From Polymorphospora lycopeni (GTDB lineage Bacteria > Actinomycetota > Actinomycetes > Mycobacteriales > Micromonosporaceae), in the NCBI RefSeq assembly GCF_042237075.1, contig NZ_JBCGDC010000015.1:26334-90333 (forward strand): a DNA stretch of 64,000 nucleotides, in the 5' to 3' direction. Below, piece after piece: positions 25,415 through 32,319 of this stretch. Position 1 is the first letter of the stretch, and every line of letters starts with the position of its first letter. Below the pieces are notes generated by a model, which made no database searches, had not been told where the DNA came from, and worked only from the letters and a program-made list of their open reading frames with translations. The position numbers were made by a program, and so were the translations under genes.

Positions 25415-25965
25415 CCGTGCCGTAGCCGGTCGCGGGCGTCCATGAGGGCGAAGCCGAGCAGGTTCGGCCCCCGCCATCTCGCCGGGTCGGCGGCGCGGGG
25501 GTCGTCGGCGGCCAGGCCGATGCCCCACACCCGGTCCAGCGGGCTGGCCTCCACCAGCACCCGTTCACCGGTGCCGAGCAGGTAGCCCCGCAGATCGGGG
25601 TGCTGGCCGAACTTCGCGACGCTGCCGGCCACCACGATCTGGTAGCGGTGCTCCACCCAGACGGCCTCGTCGAAGCCGCGGACCTGCCGGCCCAGCGCCT
25701 TCGCCCGCTGCGGATGCCCCGCCGCGAGGATCCGTCCGGCGGCGTCCGCGTCGCCGAACAGCGTCGCCTTCGACCACATCATGTAGTGCTCGGCGGTCGC
25801 GTAGCGGGTGCCGTCGACGGTGAACGCCGCCGGCCACCACTGGCTCAGGCAGCCGACGCCGATGCTGCCGTCGCGCTGCGGCTGGTGCCCCCAGAAGAAC
25901 AGGTACTTGACCTTCGTCCCGGAGGCTCGGGCGGCGACGAGGGCGTCCACGGTACGGGCCGGCAT
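25411..25965 (-). CDS. NADAR-domain protein (YbiA-like)
   Basis: 184 residues from ATG 25965. LFFWGHQPQRDGSIG, LSQWWPAAFTVDGTRYATAEHYMMWSKA and ALGRQVRGFDEAVWVEHR are the defining NADAR motifs, with the conserved E and W residues of the active pocket, and RVWGIGLAADDPRA near the end. The family includes N-glycosidases acting on riboflavin intermediates and hydrolases that remove ADP-ribose from guanine. It is divergent from a macro-domain gene with only 72 bases between starts, which favours an ADP-ribose role here. Confidence 0.9.
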   Translation of the reverse strand: MPARTVDALVAARASGTKVKYLFFWGHQPQRDGSIGVGCLSQWWPAAFTVDGTRYATAEHYMMWSKATLFGDADAAGRILAAGHPQRAKALGRQVRGFDEAVWVEHRYQIVVAGSVAKFGQHPDLRGYLLGTGERVLVEASPLDRVWGIGLAADDPRAADPARWRGPNLLGFALMDARDRLRHG

Positions 25966-26037
25966 GGCGGCCAGTCTGCCGTACGGGTCCGACGGTCCGC
26001 CGCCGAAATTCCGGCCGGGATGTCGTACCCGGCCGGC
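25966..26037. promoter_or_regulatory. Shared divergent promoter region between NADAR and macro genes
   Basis: Only 72 bases separate the two starts, so the promoters must overlap or be adjacent. A 9-bp inverted repeat, CCGGCCGGG (26011-26019) and CCCGGCCGG (26028-26036), lies directly before the macro start; its loop contains an in-frame ATG at 26020. It could be an operator or an RNA hairpin that limits macro-domain translation. Confidence 0.4.
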
Positions 26038-26562
26038 ATGCTGGACGCCATGATCCCGTTGAGGTTCCTCAAAGGGGACGCGACCAGCCCACAGGCCAAG
26101 GGGCCGAAGGTGATCGCCCACGTCTGCAACGACCTCGGCGGCTGGGGCAGGGGCTTCGTGCTGGCGGTTTCCCGCCGCTGGCCCGAGCCCGAGCGCGACT
26201 TCCGTGACTGGCACCGGCACCGGGCCCGCAACGACTTCGGGCTCGGCGCGACCAGGCTGGTGCGGGTCACACCGGACACCTGGGTCGCCAACATGGTCGG
26301 CCAGCGTGGCATCCGGACCGGCAGCAAGGGGCCGCCGATCCGCTACGAGGCGGTCGAACGCTGCCTGACCGCGCTCGCCGACCAGGCGCTCGCGTTGACC
26401 GCGTCGGTGCACATGCCCCGCATCGGCTGCGGCCTGTCCGGCGGCACCTGGTCGCGGATCGAGCCGATCGTCACCCGTACGCTCTGCGAACGCGACGTGC
26501 CGGTGACCGTCTACGACGTGAGTGTCTCGACCAGCCGCTCGCCGTCCGGCCACGGGCCGTAG
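26038..26562 (+). CDS. Macro-domain protein (ADP-ribose binding/hydrolysing)
   Basis: 174 residues from ATG 26038; in-frame ATGs at 26020 and 26050 are alternatives and no strong ribosome site decides. FLKGDATSP, VIAHVCNDLGGWGRGFVLAV, WVANMVGQRGIRTGSKGPPIRY and HMPRIGCGLSGGTWSRIEPI match the macro fold, with the Asn-Asp in the first loop and the glycine-rich phosphate loop GCGLSGG. The closest memory is the ADP-ribose-1''-phosphatase / DNA-ADP-ribose glycohydrolase type. Its 3' end overlaps the next (opposite-strand) gene by 52 bases. Confidence 0.88.
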   Translation: MLDAMIPLRFLKGDATSPQAKGPKVIAHVCNDLGGWGRGFVLAVSRRWPEPERDFRDWHRHRARNDFGLGATRLVRVTPDTWVANMVGQRGIRTGSKGPPIRYEAVERCLTALADQALALTASVHMPRIGCGLSGGTWSRIEPIVTRTLCERDVPVTVYDVSVSTSRSPSGHGP

Positions 26563-27035
26563 CCGCTCGACGTGTCGAGGTGGCCCACGTCACCGGCGTC
26601 GAAGAGTTCCGCGCCCCAGTCCTCGGCATACTGCTCGAACTGCGGGTACGTGGTGTAAGGATCGGTCCGGCTGGCGACGACGATCGTGCGGAACGGCAAC
26701 CGGTCGCGGGGCATGTCGTAGGCGAACTCGTCCGACCGCGGAGTCTCCGGACCGAGGTACGGCGGCGTCACCATCAGCGCGGCCCGCACCGGACCGGTGT
26801 GGCGGGCCGCCCACACCGCCACGCTGATGCAGCCGGCACTGTGTGCGATCAGCACCGCCGGCTCGTCGTCGGCGGAGATGGCCGCGTGCAGCGCCGCCAT
26901 CCGCTCGTCGACGACGTACGGCGGTCCGGGCGGGCGCGGCGCCCAGCGGGCTTCCGGGTGTGTGTCGGCCCAGCGCCGCAACCAGTGTTCGGGCCGGGGG
27001 CGCCCCCGCCCGGGCACGAGAAGGTGACGGGTCAT
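26511..27035 (-). CDS. RBBP9/YdeN-like alpha/beta hydrolase
   Basis: 174 residues from ATG 27035. MTRHLLVPGRGRPRPEHWLR is the typical start of RBBP9-like serine hydrolases; LIAHSAGCISVAVWA supplies the nucleophile elbow (variant HSAGC, as in this family), VVASRTDPYTTYPQFEQYAE the acid, and DVGHLDTSSGYGPWPDGE the catalytic His. All three catalytic positions are present. It converges on the macro-domain gene with a 52-base overlap. Substrate unknown. Confidence 0.88.
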   Translation of the reverse strand: MTRHLLVPGRGRPRPEHWLRRWADTHPEARWAPRPPGPPYVVDERMAALHAAISADDEPAVLIAHSAGCISVAVWAARHTGPVRAALMVTPPYLGPETPRSDEFAYDMPRDRLPFRTIVVASRTDPYTTYPQFEQYAEDWGAELFDAGDVGHLDTSSGYGPWPDGERLVETLTS

Positions 27036-27082
27036 CCCGCCGATACTAGGGTCGGCCACCGTGTCTCGCGGCCCGGCGAGGG

Positions 27083-27145
27083 TGATCGTCTGCGGTTCAG
27101 GCTGTGCCGGCACGGCGTGTCGACAGCCTGAACCGCAGGCGATCA
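27083..27145. repeat. Dispersed inverted repeat, copy 1
   Basis: 23-base arms (27083-27105, 27123-27145; one G-T wobble) start with TGATCGTCTGC and enclose a 17-base loop containing CGGCACGGCGTGTCG. The outer arm and the loop core recur, in opposite orientation, in copy 2 at 42781-42843, while the inner stem differs with pairing kept. Confidence 0.8.
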
Positions 27146-27216
27146 TGGCGAGCCCGCGGCCTGGGGCCCGGCCCCGCGTGAACCGGCACCGGCCCGGTGC
27201 CTGGGCCGGTGCCGGA

Positions 27217-28209
27217 TCAGGCGGCGGCCGGACCCAGCGCCGCGAGCAGGTTGTCGACGGCGGCGTCGGACGCCCGCCGTACGCTCTCGGCCGTCGCCGC
27301 CCCCAGGTGCGGTGTCGGCACCACCCGGGGATGGGCGAGCAGCGCCGACGGCTCCGGCGGCTCGCGGTCGAACGCGTCGACGGAGTAGAGCGCGATCCGG
27401 CCCGACCCGAGTTCGACCAGCAGCGCCGTCTCGTCGACGAGCGTCGAGCGCGCGGTGTTCAGCAGTACGACGTCGTCGCGCAGCAGCGCCAGCTCGGCGG
27501 CCCCGAGCAGTGGACCGTCCGGTGACGGCGGCACGTGCAACGACACCACCTCACTCGTACGCAGCAACTCGGGCAGCGGCAGCAGCGGCACGTCGCCGGC
27601 GTCGGTGACGTACGGGTCGTGTGCCACCACCCGCATCCCGAGCCCACGGCCGAGGTCGGCGAGGCGGCGGCCGATGGCACCGAACCCGACGATGCCGAGG
27701 GTGCGTCCGGCGGCCTCCCGGCCGGGGCTGCGCCGCCAGGCGCCGGCCTTCAGCGCGGCGGCCGCCTCGGGCAGCCCGCGCAGGCCCATGAGCGCCAGGG
27801 CGACGGCGAGTTCGGCGACGCCCTGCGCGTTCGCGCCCCGGGCGGTCAGCACCTGGACGCCGGCCGCGGCCGCGGCCGCCCCGTCGATGGCGTCGCTGCC
27901 GGCACCGTTGCGGCTGATGACCCGCAGCGCGTCGGCGTGCGCCAGCACCCGCGCGGGGACGGGCTCGACCCCGGCGATCCAGCCGACGACCCCCGGTACG
28001 GCGGCGACGAGTTCGTCGGTGGTCGGCTGCCGCCCCGGCGTCGGGGTGACGACCTCGTAGCCGGCGGCCCGGAGCCGGTCGACCGCCGGCGATCCCGCGA
28101 CCGACATCGACCGGGGCGTCACCAGGATCCGCGCCCCGCTTACGCGTCCACCTCGCTCCGCTCGGCGGTCGCGTGAGTTCGACTGAGCCTGCTGGTTCGC
28201 TTCGCTCAC
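27217..28209 (-). CDS. D-2-hydroxyacid dehydrogenase (phosphoglycerate-dehydrogenase-like)
   Basis: 330 residues if read from GTG 28209; the family part begins near residue 26 (ARILVTPRSMSV). NAD site GRTLGIVGFGAIGRRLADLG (GxGxxG), catalytic Arg in LLNTARSTLVDE, Glu in DAFDREPPEP and His in VVPTPHLGAATAES are intact, with substrate loop RNGAGSDAIDG. Last gene of the leftward sugar operon, so it may reduce or oxidise a hydroxyacid end-product. The first 22 codons come from the junction element described separately; the expected native start at 28143 reads GTA instead of GTG, so the fused start is the only usable one nearby (ATG at residue 35 is the alternative). Confidence 0.85.
   Translation of the reverse strand: MSEANQQAQSNSRDRRAERGGRVSGARILVTPRSMSVAGSPAVDRLRAAGYEVVTPTPGRQPTTDELVAAVPGVVGWIAGVEPVPARVLAHADALRVISRNGAGSDAIDGAAAAAAGVQVLTARGANAQGVAELAVALALMGLRGLPEAAAALKAGAWRRSPGREAAGRTLGIVGFGAIGRRLADLGRGLGMRVVAHDPYVTDAGDVPLLPLPELLRTSEVVSLHVPPSPDGPLLGAAELALLRDDVVLLNTARSTLVDETALLVELGSGRIALYSVDAFDREPPEPSALLAHPRVVPTPHLGAATAESVRRASDAAVDNLLAALGPAAA
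28144..28209 (-). other. Junction element (ERSER-type), diverged copy fused in frame to the dehydrogenase
   Basis: Starts GTGAGCGAAGCGAA, overlapping the aldolase stop, and ends with CGCCGAGCGGAGCGAGGTGG, nearly identical to the end of the element at 62485-62562. Length from start codon to the expected next start is 66 bases instead of the 74 seen in the other copies, so the frame continues into the dehydrogenase. Encodes a 22-residue N-terminal extension unlike any hydroxyacid dehydrogenase. Confidence 0.65.
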
Positions 28210-29060
28210 TGGCGCGCCGCCGTTCCCCGGGCGCCGAGTACGCCGAGCAGCCGCTCGACCTCCGCCGCCATCGCGTCGCGGGCCGGGGCGACGTACTTGC
28301 GGGCGTCCATCACCTTCGGGTCCGCGTCCAGCCTCTCCCGTACGGCGCGGGTGAAGACCTTGTTCAGGTGGGTGGCGATGTTGACCTTCGTCATGCCGCG
28401 GGTCACCACGGTCGACAGCGTCGCGTCGTCGACGCCGGAGGAGCCGTGCAGCACCAGCGGCACCGGCACCGCCTCGGCGATCGCGGCGACCAGGTCCAGG
28501 TCGACGACCGCGTCCCGGGACGCCATCGCGTGCGAGGTGCCGACCGCGACGGCGAGCGAGTCGACGCCGGTGTCGGCGCAGAACCGGCGGGCGTCCTGCG
28601 GATCGGTGCGTACGCCGGGGGCGTGCACCCCGTCCTTGCCACCGACCTCGCCGAGTTCCGCCTCGACGGCGACCCCGTTGGCGTGGCAGTGCTCGACGAC
28701 CCGGCGGGTGGTGGCCCGGTTCTCTTCGTCGGGGAGCTTGGAACCGTCGTACATCACCGAGGTGAAGCCGAGGTCGACAGCCTGGTGCACGAGGTCGACG
28801 TCCTCGGCGTGGTCGAGGTGCACGACGACCGGAACGGTCGCCGCCTCGGCGAGGGCGAGCGTGGCGAGCGCGATCGGGCGCAGCCCGCCGTGGTAGCGGA
28901 CCGCGTTCTCGCTGACCTGCATGATCAGCGGCGCGCCGGCGGCTTCGGCACCGGCGACCAGCGCCTCGCCGTGTTCGAGCAGGGTGGTGTTGAACGCCCC
29001 GACGCCGTACCGCCCGCTGCGGGCGGCGGCGAGGATCGGTCGTGGATCGGCGAGGGGCAT
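28206..29060 (-). CDS. Class II fructose-bisphosphate-aldolase family protein
   Basis: 284 residues. YGVGAFNTTLLEHGEALVAG, VVVHLDHAEDVDLVHQAVDLGF (zinc His after the catalytic Asp), SVMYDGSKLPDEEN, EAELGEVGG, VAVGTSHAM and LVLHGSSGVDDATL followed by VTRGMTKVNIATHL are the class II aldolase motifs (FbaA/KbaY/IolJ group). It cleaves a ketose (bis)phosphate to dihydroxyacetone phosphate and an aldehyde. In this operon it is the likely cleavage step after the FGGY or PfkB kinase. Start ATG 29060. Confidence 0.92.
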   Translation of the reverse strand: MPLADPRPILAAARSGRYGVGAFNTTLLEHGEALVAGAEAAGAPLIMQVSENAVRYHGGLRPIALATLALAEAATVPVVVHLDHAEDVDLVHQAVDLGFTSVMYDGSKLPDEENRATTRRVVEHCHANGVAVEAELGEVGGKDGVHAPGVRTDPQDARRFCADTGVDSLAVAVGTSHAMASRDAVVDLDLVAAIAEAVPVPLVLHGSSGVDDATLSTVVTRGMTKVNIATHLNKVFTRAVRERLDADPKVMDARKYVAPARDAMAAEVERLLGVLGARGTAARQ

Positions 29061-29070
29061 GGTTTCTCTC

Positions 29071-30570
29071 CTATTTGCTGGCGGTTGCGGTCGCGTGGGT
29101 CCGGGTCGCGGACCGGGCGGCGTCGAAGCGGGCGCGCGGCAGCGCGTACGCGTCGGCGAGTTCCGGGCGCGGGTCGACGCGCAGCGCGGCGTGCCGCGCG
29201 GCCCGCAGCGGCCCGGTGCCGGTCCAGGCTCCGGTGCCGAGCAGGGCCAGGGTGGCGGCGCCGAGGGCGGCGCCGTGCTGGGCGGCGGCCGGCCGGCTGA
29301 CCGGGCGGCCGATGAGGTCGGCGAGGACCTGGAGCATCAGCCGGCCGCGGGCACCGCCGCCGGTCGCGGTGATCTCCGCCGGTACGTCGACGAGCATCGC
29401 CCGCGCGGCGTCGGCGAGGCTGAAGCCGATCCCCTCGACCAGGGCGCGGGCCAGGTGGCCGTGGGTGTGCCCGAGGTCGAGGCCGAGGAAGGCGCCGCGT
29501 ACGGCCGGGCCGCCCTCGGCGACGGTGCCGCCGGCGAGTGTCGGTACGCAGGTCAGGCCGTCGGCGCCGACCGGTGCGGCGGCCGCCTCGTCGAGCAGGG
29601 CGTCGAGGTCGCCGTCGCGGCCGAGTACCCCGGCCAGCCAGTTCAGGCTGCTGCCGCCGCCGAACGTCGACAGGGCCGAGATGTACAGGCCGGGCAGCAC
29701 GTGGTCGAAGACGAACGGCCGGCCGACCGGGTCGAGTACGGGTTCGGCGGCGGCGACCGTCACCCAGTTCGACGAGCCGAGGGAGACGTACGCCTCGCCG
29801 GCCCGGTCGAGCCCGGCGCCGAGCGCCATGCACGAGTTGTCGACGCCACCGGCGACGACCGGTGTCCCGACCGGCAGTCCGGTCGCGGCCGCGGCGTCGG
29901 CGGTGACGCGGCCGACGACAGCGGTCGACGGCACGATCTCCGGCCACCAGCCGTCGGGCAGGTCGAGGGCGGCCAGCACGTCCGGCAGCATCCGGCGGGT
30001 GGCGAGATCGTAGGCGCCGCTGCCGGAGGCGTAGCTCTGGTCGGTGCGCTGGACGCCGGTCAGCCGCGCGTTGACCCAGTCCTTGCTGCCGAGGATCCGG
30101 ACCGTGCGGGCGGCGACGTCCGGGTGCTCGGCGCGCAGCCAGGCCGCCTTGAACACGGTGTACATGCCGCGCGGGAACCCGTTGCCGGTCCGGTCGTACC
30201 AGGTGTCCTCGGACGGGCCGCCGGGACCGAAGTACGCGGCGGCGGCGTCCTCACCCCGGATGTCGGACCAGATCGGTACGGCGGGCAGCAGCGGGTTCGC
30301 GTCCGCGTCGACCGGCACCATCGCCAGGCTGTGCCCGGACAGCCCGACCGCGACGACCTCGTGCCGTCCGGCGTCGGCGGCGAGCAGTTCGCGCGCCGAC
30401 CGGACGACCGCGTCCCACCAGTCCGCCGGCCGCTGCTCGTGCCGACCCGGCGCCGGATAGTCGGTGTCGTACGCGACGAAGGCGGTGCCGACCACCCGGG
30501 CGGCCCGGTCGACCAGCGCCGCCTTGCACCCGCCGGTCCCCAGGTCGAAGGAAAGAACAGCCTCGGTCAT
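29071..30570 (-). CDS. FGGY-family carbohydrate kinase (xylulokinase-like)
   Basis: 499 residues from ATG 30570, which overlaps the stop of the 25-codon mini-ORF. LSFDLGTGGCKAALVD is the first phosphate motif, VGLSGHSLAMVPVD carries the family's conserved loop, GVDNSCMALGAGLDRAG and AYVSLGSSNWVT form the second nucleotide region, and ITATGGGARGRLMLQVLADL is the FGGY signature area. Most similar in layout to xylulose kinases. It would phosphorylate a pentulose or related polyol product in the sugar pathway. Confidence 0.9.
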   Translation of the reverse strand: MTEAVLSFDLGTGGCKAALVDRAARVVGTAFVAYDTDYPAPGRHEQRPADWWDAVVRSARELLAADAGRHEVVAVGLSGHSLAMVPVDADANPLLPAVPIWSDIRGEDAAAAYFGPGGPSEDTWYDRTGNGFPRGMYTVFKAAWLRAEHPDVAARTVRILGSKDWVNARLTGVQRTDQSYASGSGAYDLATRRMLPDVLAALDLPDGWWPEIVPSTAVVGRVTADAAAATGLPVGTPVVAGGVDNSCMALGAGLDRAGEAYVSLGSSNWVTVAAAEPVLDPVGRPFVFDHVLPGLYISALSTFGGGSSLNWLAGVLGRDGDLDALLDEAAAAPVGADGLTCVPTLAGGTVAEGGPAVRGAFLGLDLGHTHGHLARALVEGIGFSLADAARAMLVDVPAEITATGGGARGRLMLQVLADLIGRPVSRPAAAQHGAALGAATLALLGTGAWTGTGPLRAARHAALRVDPRPELADAYALPRARFDAARSATRTHATATASK

Positions 30571-30644
30571 GTCGCCCACTCGCTTCGCTCGCGGTCGTCA
30601 TGACTGGACCTGAGCCTGATGATTCGCTCGCTACGCTCGCTCAT
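30567..30644 (-). CDS. 25-codon junction mini-ORF (ERSER element), copy between RpiR and kinase genes
   Basis: ATG 30644 overlaps the RpiR stop (ATGA) and the mini-ORF stop overlaps the kinase ATG (ATGA). The peptide begins MSERSERIIRLRSSHDD and ends RERSEWAT. No Shine-Dalgarno of its own is needed if ribosomes reinitiate. Same length and same double overlap as the copies at 41399-41476 and 62485-62562. The peptide may be without function; the arrangement suggests a coupling spacer or a repeat adapted to gene junctions. Confidence 0.6.
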   Translation of the reverse strand: MSERSERIIRLRSSHDDRERSEWAT

Positions 30645-31528
30645 GTCCGCCGGTCCGTGTCGAGTACGGCCTCGTGTTGCAGGCCGGAGCGCATGTGCGA
30701 CAGCCGGGACTTCATCGTGCGGATGTCCTCCAGCGCCGTGCCGTCGCGGCGCAGCAGGACCATCGTGGCGAGGATGTCGACGACGACGAGTTGGGCGAGC
30801 CGCGAGATGGTCGGCGTGTAGATGTCGGTGTTGTCCAGCGACTCGACGACGAGTGGGATGTTGCTCAGTTCGGCCAGCGGGGTCTTCCCGCCGGTGATCC
30901 CGATGACGGTCGCGCCGCGCTCCCGGGCCACCCGGACGGTGTCCAGGATGGACACTGTCCGGCCGGTGTTCGAGATGGCGACGAACGCGGTCGTCGGCGT
31001 ACTCGTCGACGCGGCCAGGAACTGCTGGTGGGTGTCGACCGGCGCCGAGCACGGCACGCCGAAGAGCGGGAACTTCTGCTCGGCGTCCATCGCCACGATG
31101 CCGGAGGCGCCCAGCCCGATGAAGACGATGTGGGTCGACGCGGCCAGCGCCCCGACCGCGCTGTCGAGGGCGGCCAGGTCGAGGTGGCGCCGTACGTGGT
31201 CCAGCGACGTGATCGAGAAGTCGAAGATCTTGCTGACCGTGGTGGCGGTGCCGTCCTGCGCCTCGATCACCGACTGGGTGGCCGGGATGCCGAGCGCGAC
31301 GCTCTGCGCGAGCTGTATCCGGAAGTCGTGGAAGCCGTCACAGCCGATCGCGTTCGCGAACCGGACGATGGTCGGCTGGCTGACCCCGGCGGCCTCGGCG
31401 AGTTCGGCGAGCGTCATCGGGACGACCGCGTGCGGGTCGGCGAGCACCACGTCGGCGACCTTGCGCTCGGAGCGGCGCAGCGACTGGAGGTTGTTGTTGA
31501 GACGTTCCAGCACCGGCGGGTTGCTCAT
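30641..31528 (-). CDS. MurR/RpiR-family transcriptional regulator
   Basis: 295 residues. N-terminal HTH_6 domain (LRRSERKVADVVLADPHAVV, LAELAEAAGVSQPTIVRFAN) and C-terminal SIS domain (IVFIGLGASGIVAMDAEQKF, FVAISNTGRTVSILDTVRVA, GATVIGITGGKTPLAEL) that binds phosphosugars. Located inside the operon, so it probably senses a pathway intermediate. The ATG overlaps the UlaG-like stop. Candidate operators lie in 34527-34901. Confidence 0.93.
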   Translation of the reverse strand: MSNPPVLERLNNNLQSLRRSERKVADVVLADPHAVVPMTLAELAEAAGVSQPTIVRFANAIGCDGFHDFRIQLAQSVALGIPATQSVIEAQDGTATTVSKIFDFSITSLDHVRRHLDLAALDSAVGALAASTHIVFIGLGASGIVAMDAEQKFPLFGVPCSAPVDTHQQFLAASTSTPTTAFVAISNTGRTVSILDTVRVARERGATVIGITGGKTPLAELSNIPLVVESLDNTDIYTPTISRLAQLVVVDILATMVLLRRDGTALEDIRTMKSRLSHMRSGLQHEAVLDTDRRT

Positions 31529-32319
31529 CGGTCCACCGCCAGGTCGAGGGTGCCACCGTGCTCGGGCACGCGTACGGCGACGCCGCCGCGGGCGGCCAGG
31601 TCGAGGTCGAAGCCGTCCGGGTCAACGGTGTTGAAGGCAAACATGCCCCAATGATGTGGCACCAGGATTCCGATGCCGGCCCGGGCGCACAGGTCGACCG
31701 CCTCGGCGAAGTCGAAGTTGCCGGGGACGCCGTTGGCGAGCCGGTGCGGGTCGCGGCCGTTGACCGGCAGCAGCGCCACGTCGACGCCGAGTTCGCGCAG
31801 CCGTTCGGCCTGCCCGTCCCACGGCACGCAGTCGCCGGAGTGGTAGACGCGCAGGCCGCCGGCCTCGACGACGTACCCGAGGAAGCGGTCGTCGCCGTTG
31901 TCGTCGCATACCCGGGTCTCGTGCGCCGACGGCACCGCCGTGACGGTGAACGGCCCGTAGGTGACCCGCTCGCCGTCGGCGAGCGGGTCGATCCGGTCGG
32001 CCGGTGCGGCCGAGCGGCGCAGCGCCTCGTCGCGCACCGGGCGGGGGCAGGCGAGCCGGGTCGCGGGCTGGGCGGCCAGCAGCGGGGCGAGGGTGTCGGG
32101 GTCCATGTGGTCGGTGTGCGCGTGCGAGCAGAGCACGGCACGCACCGGCGGCAGGCCGGCGACGGTGACCGGGGCGGGGCGCAGCCGGACGTGCGGGAAG
32201 AGCGTGCCGGCGTACTTGCGGGCCAGCGAGTCCGACAGGTACGGGTCGACGAGCAGGTGCGCGTCGCCGTACGTGAGTTGGAATCCGGCCTGCCCCAGCC
32301 ACCTGGCGCGCACCGTCAC
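31525..32319 (-). CDS. UlaG-like metallo-beta-lactamase-fold hydrolase
   Basis: 264 residues from GTG 32319. CSHAHTDHMDPDTL is the HxHxDH metal motif, followed by PSAHETRV and YHSGDCVPWDG (Asp bridge) and LPVNGRD and VPHHWGMFAFNT as in UlaG, the L-ascorbate-6-phosphate lactonase. This suggests a lactonase step on a sugar-acid phosphate, or a phosphodiesterase. Overlaps both neighbours by four bases. Confidence 0.88.
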   Translation of the reverse strand: MTVRARWLGQAGFQLTYGDAHLLVDPYLSDSLARKYAGTLFPHVRLRPAPVTVAGLPPVRAVLCSHAHTDHMDPDTLAPLLAAQPATRLACPRPVRDEALRRSAAPADRIDPLADGERVTYGPFTVTAVPSAHETRVCDDNGDDRFLGYVVEAGGLRVYHSGDCVPWDGQAERLRELGVDVALLPVNGRDPHRLANGVPGNFDFAEAVDLCARAGIGILVPHHWGMFAFNTVDPDGFDLDLAARGGVAVRVPEHGGTLDLAVDR

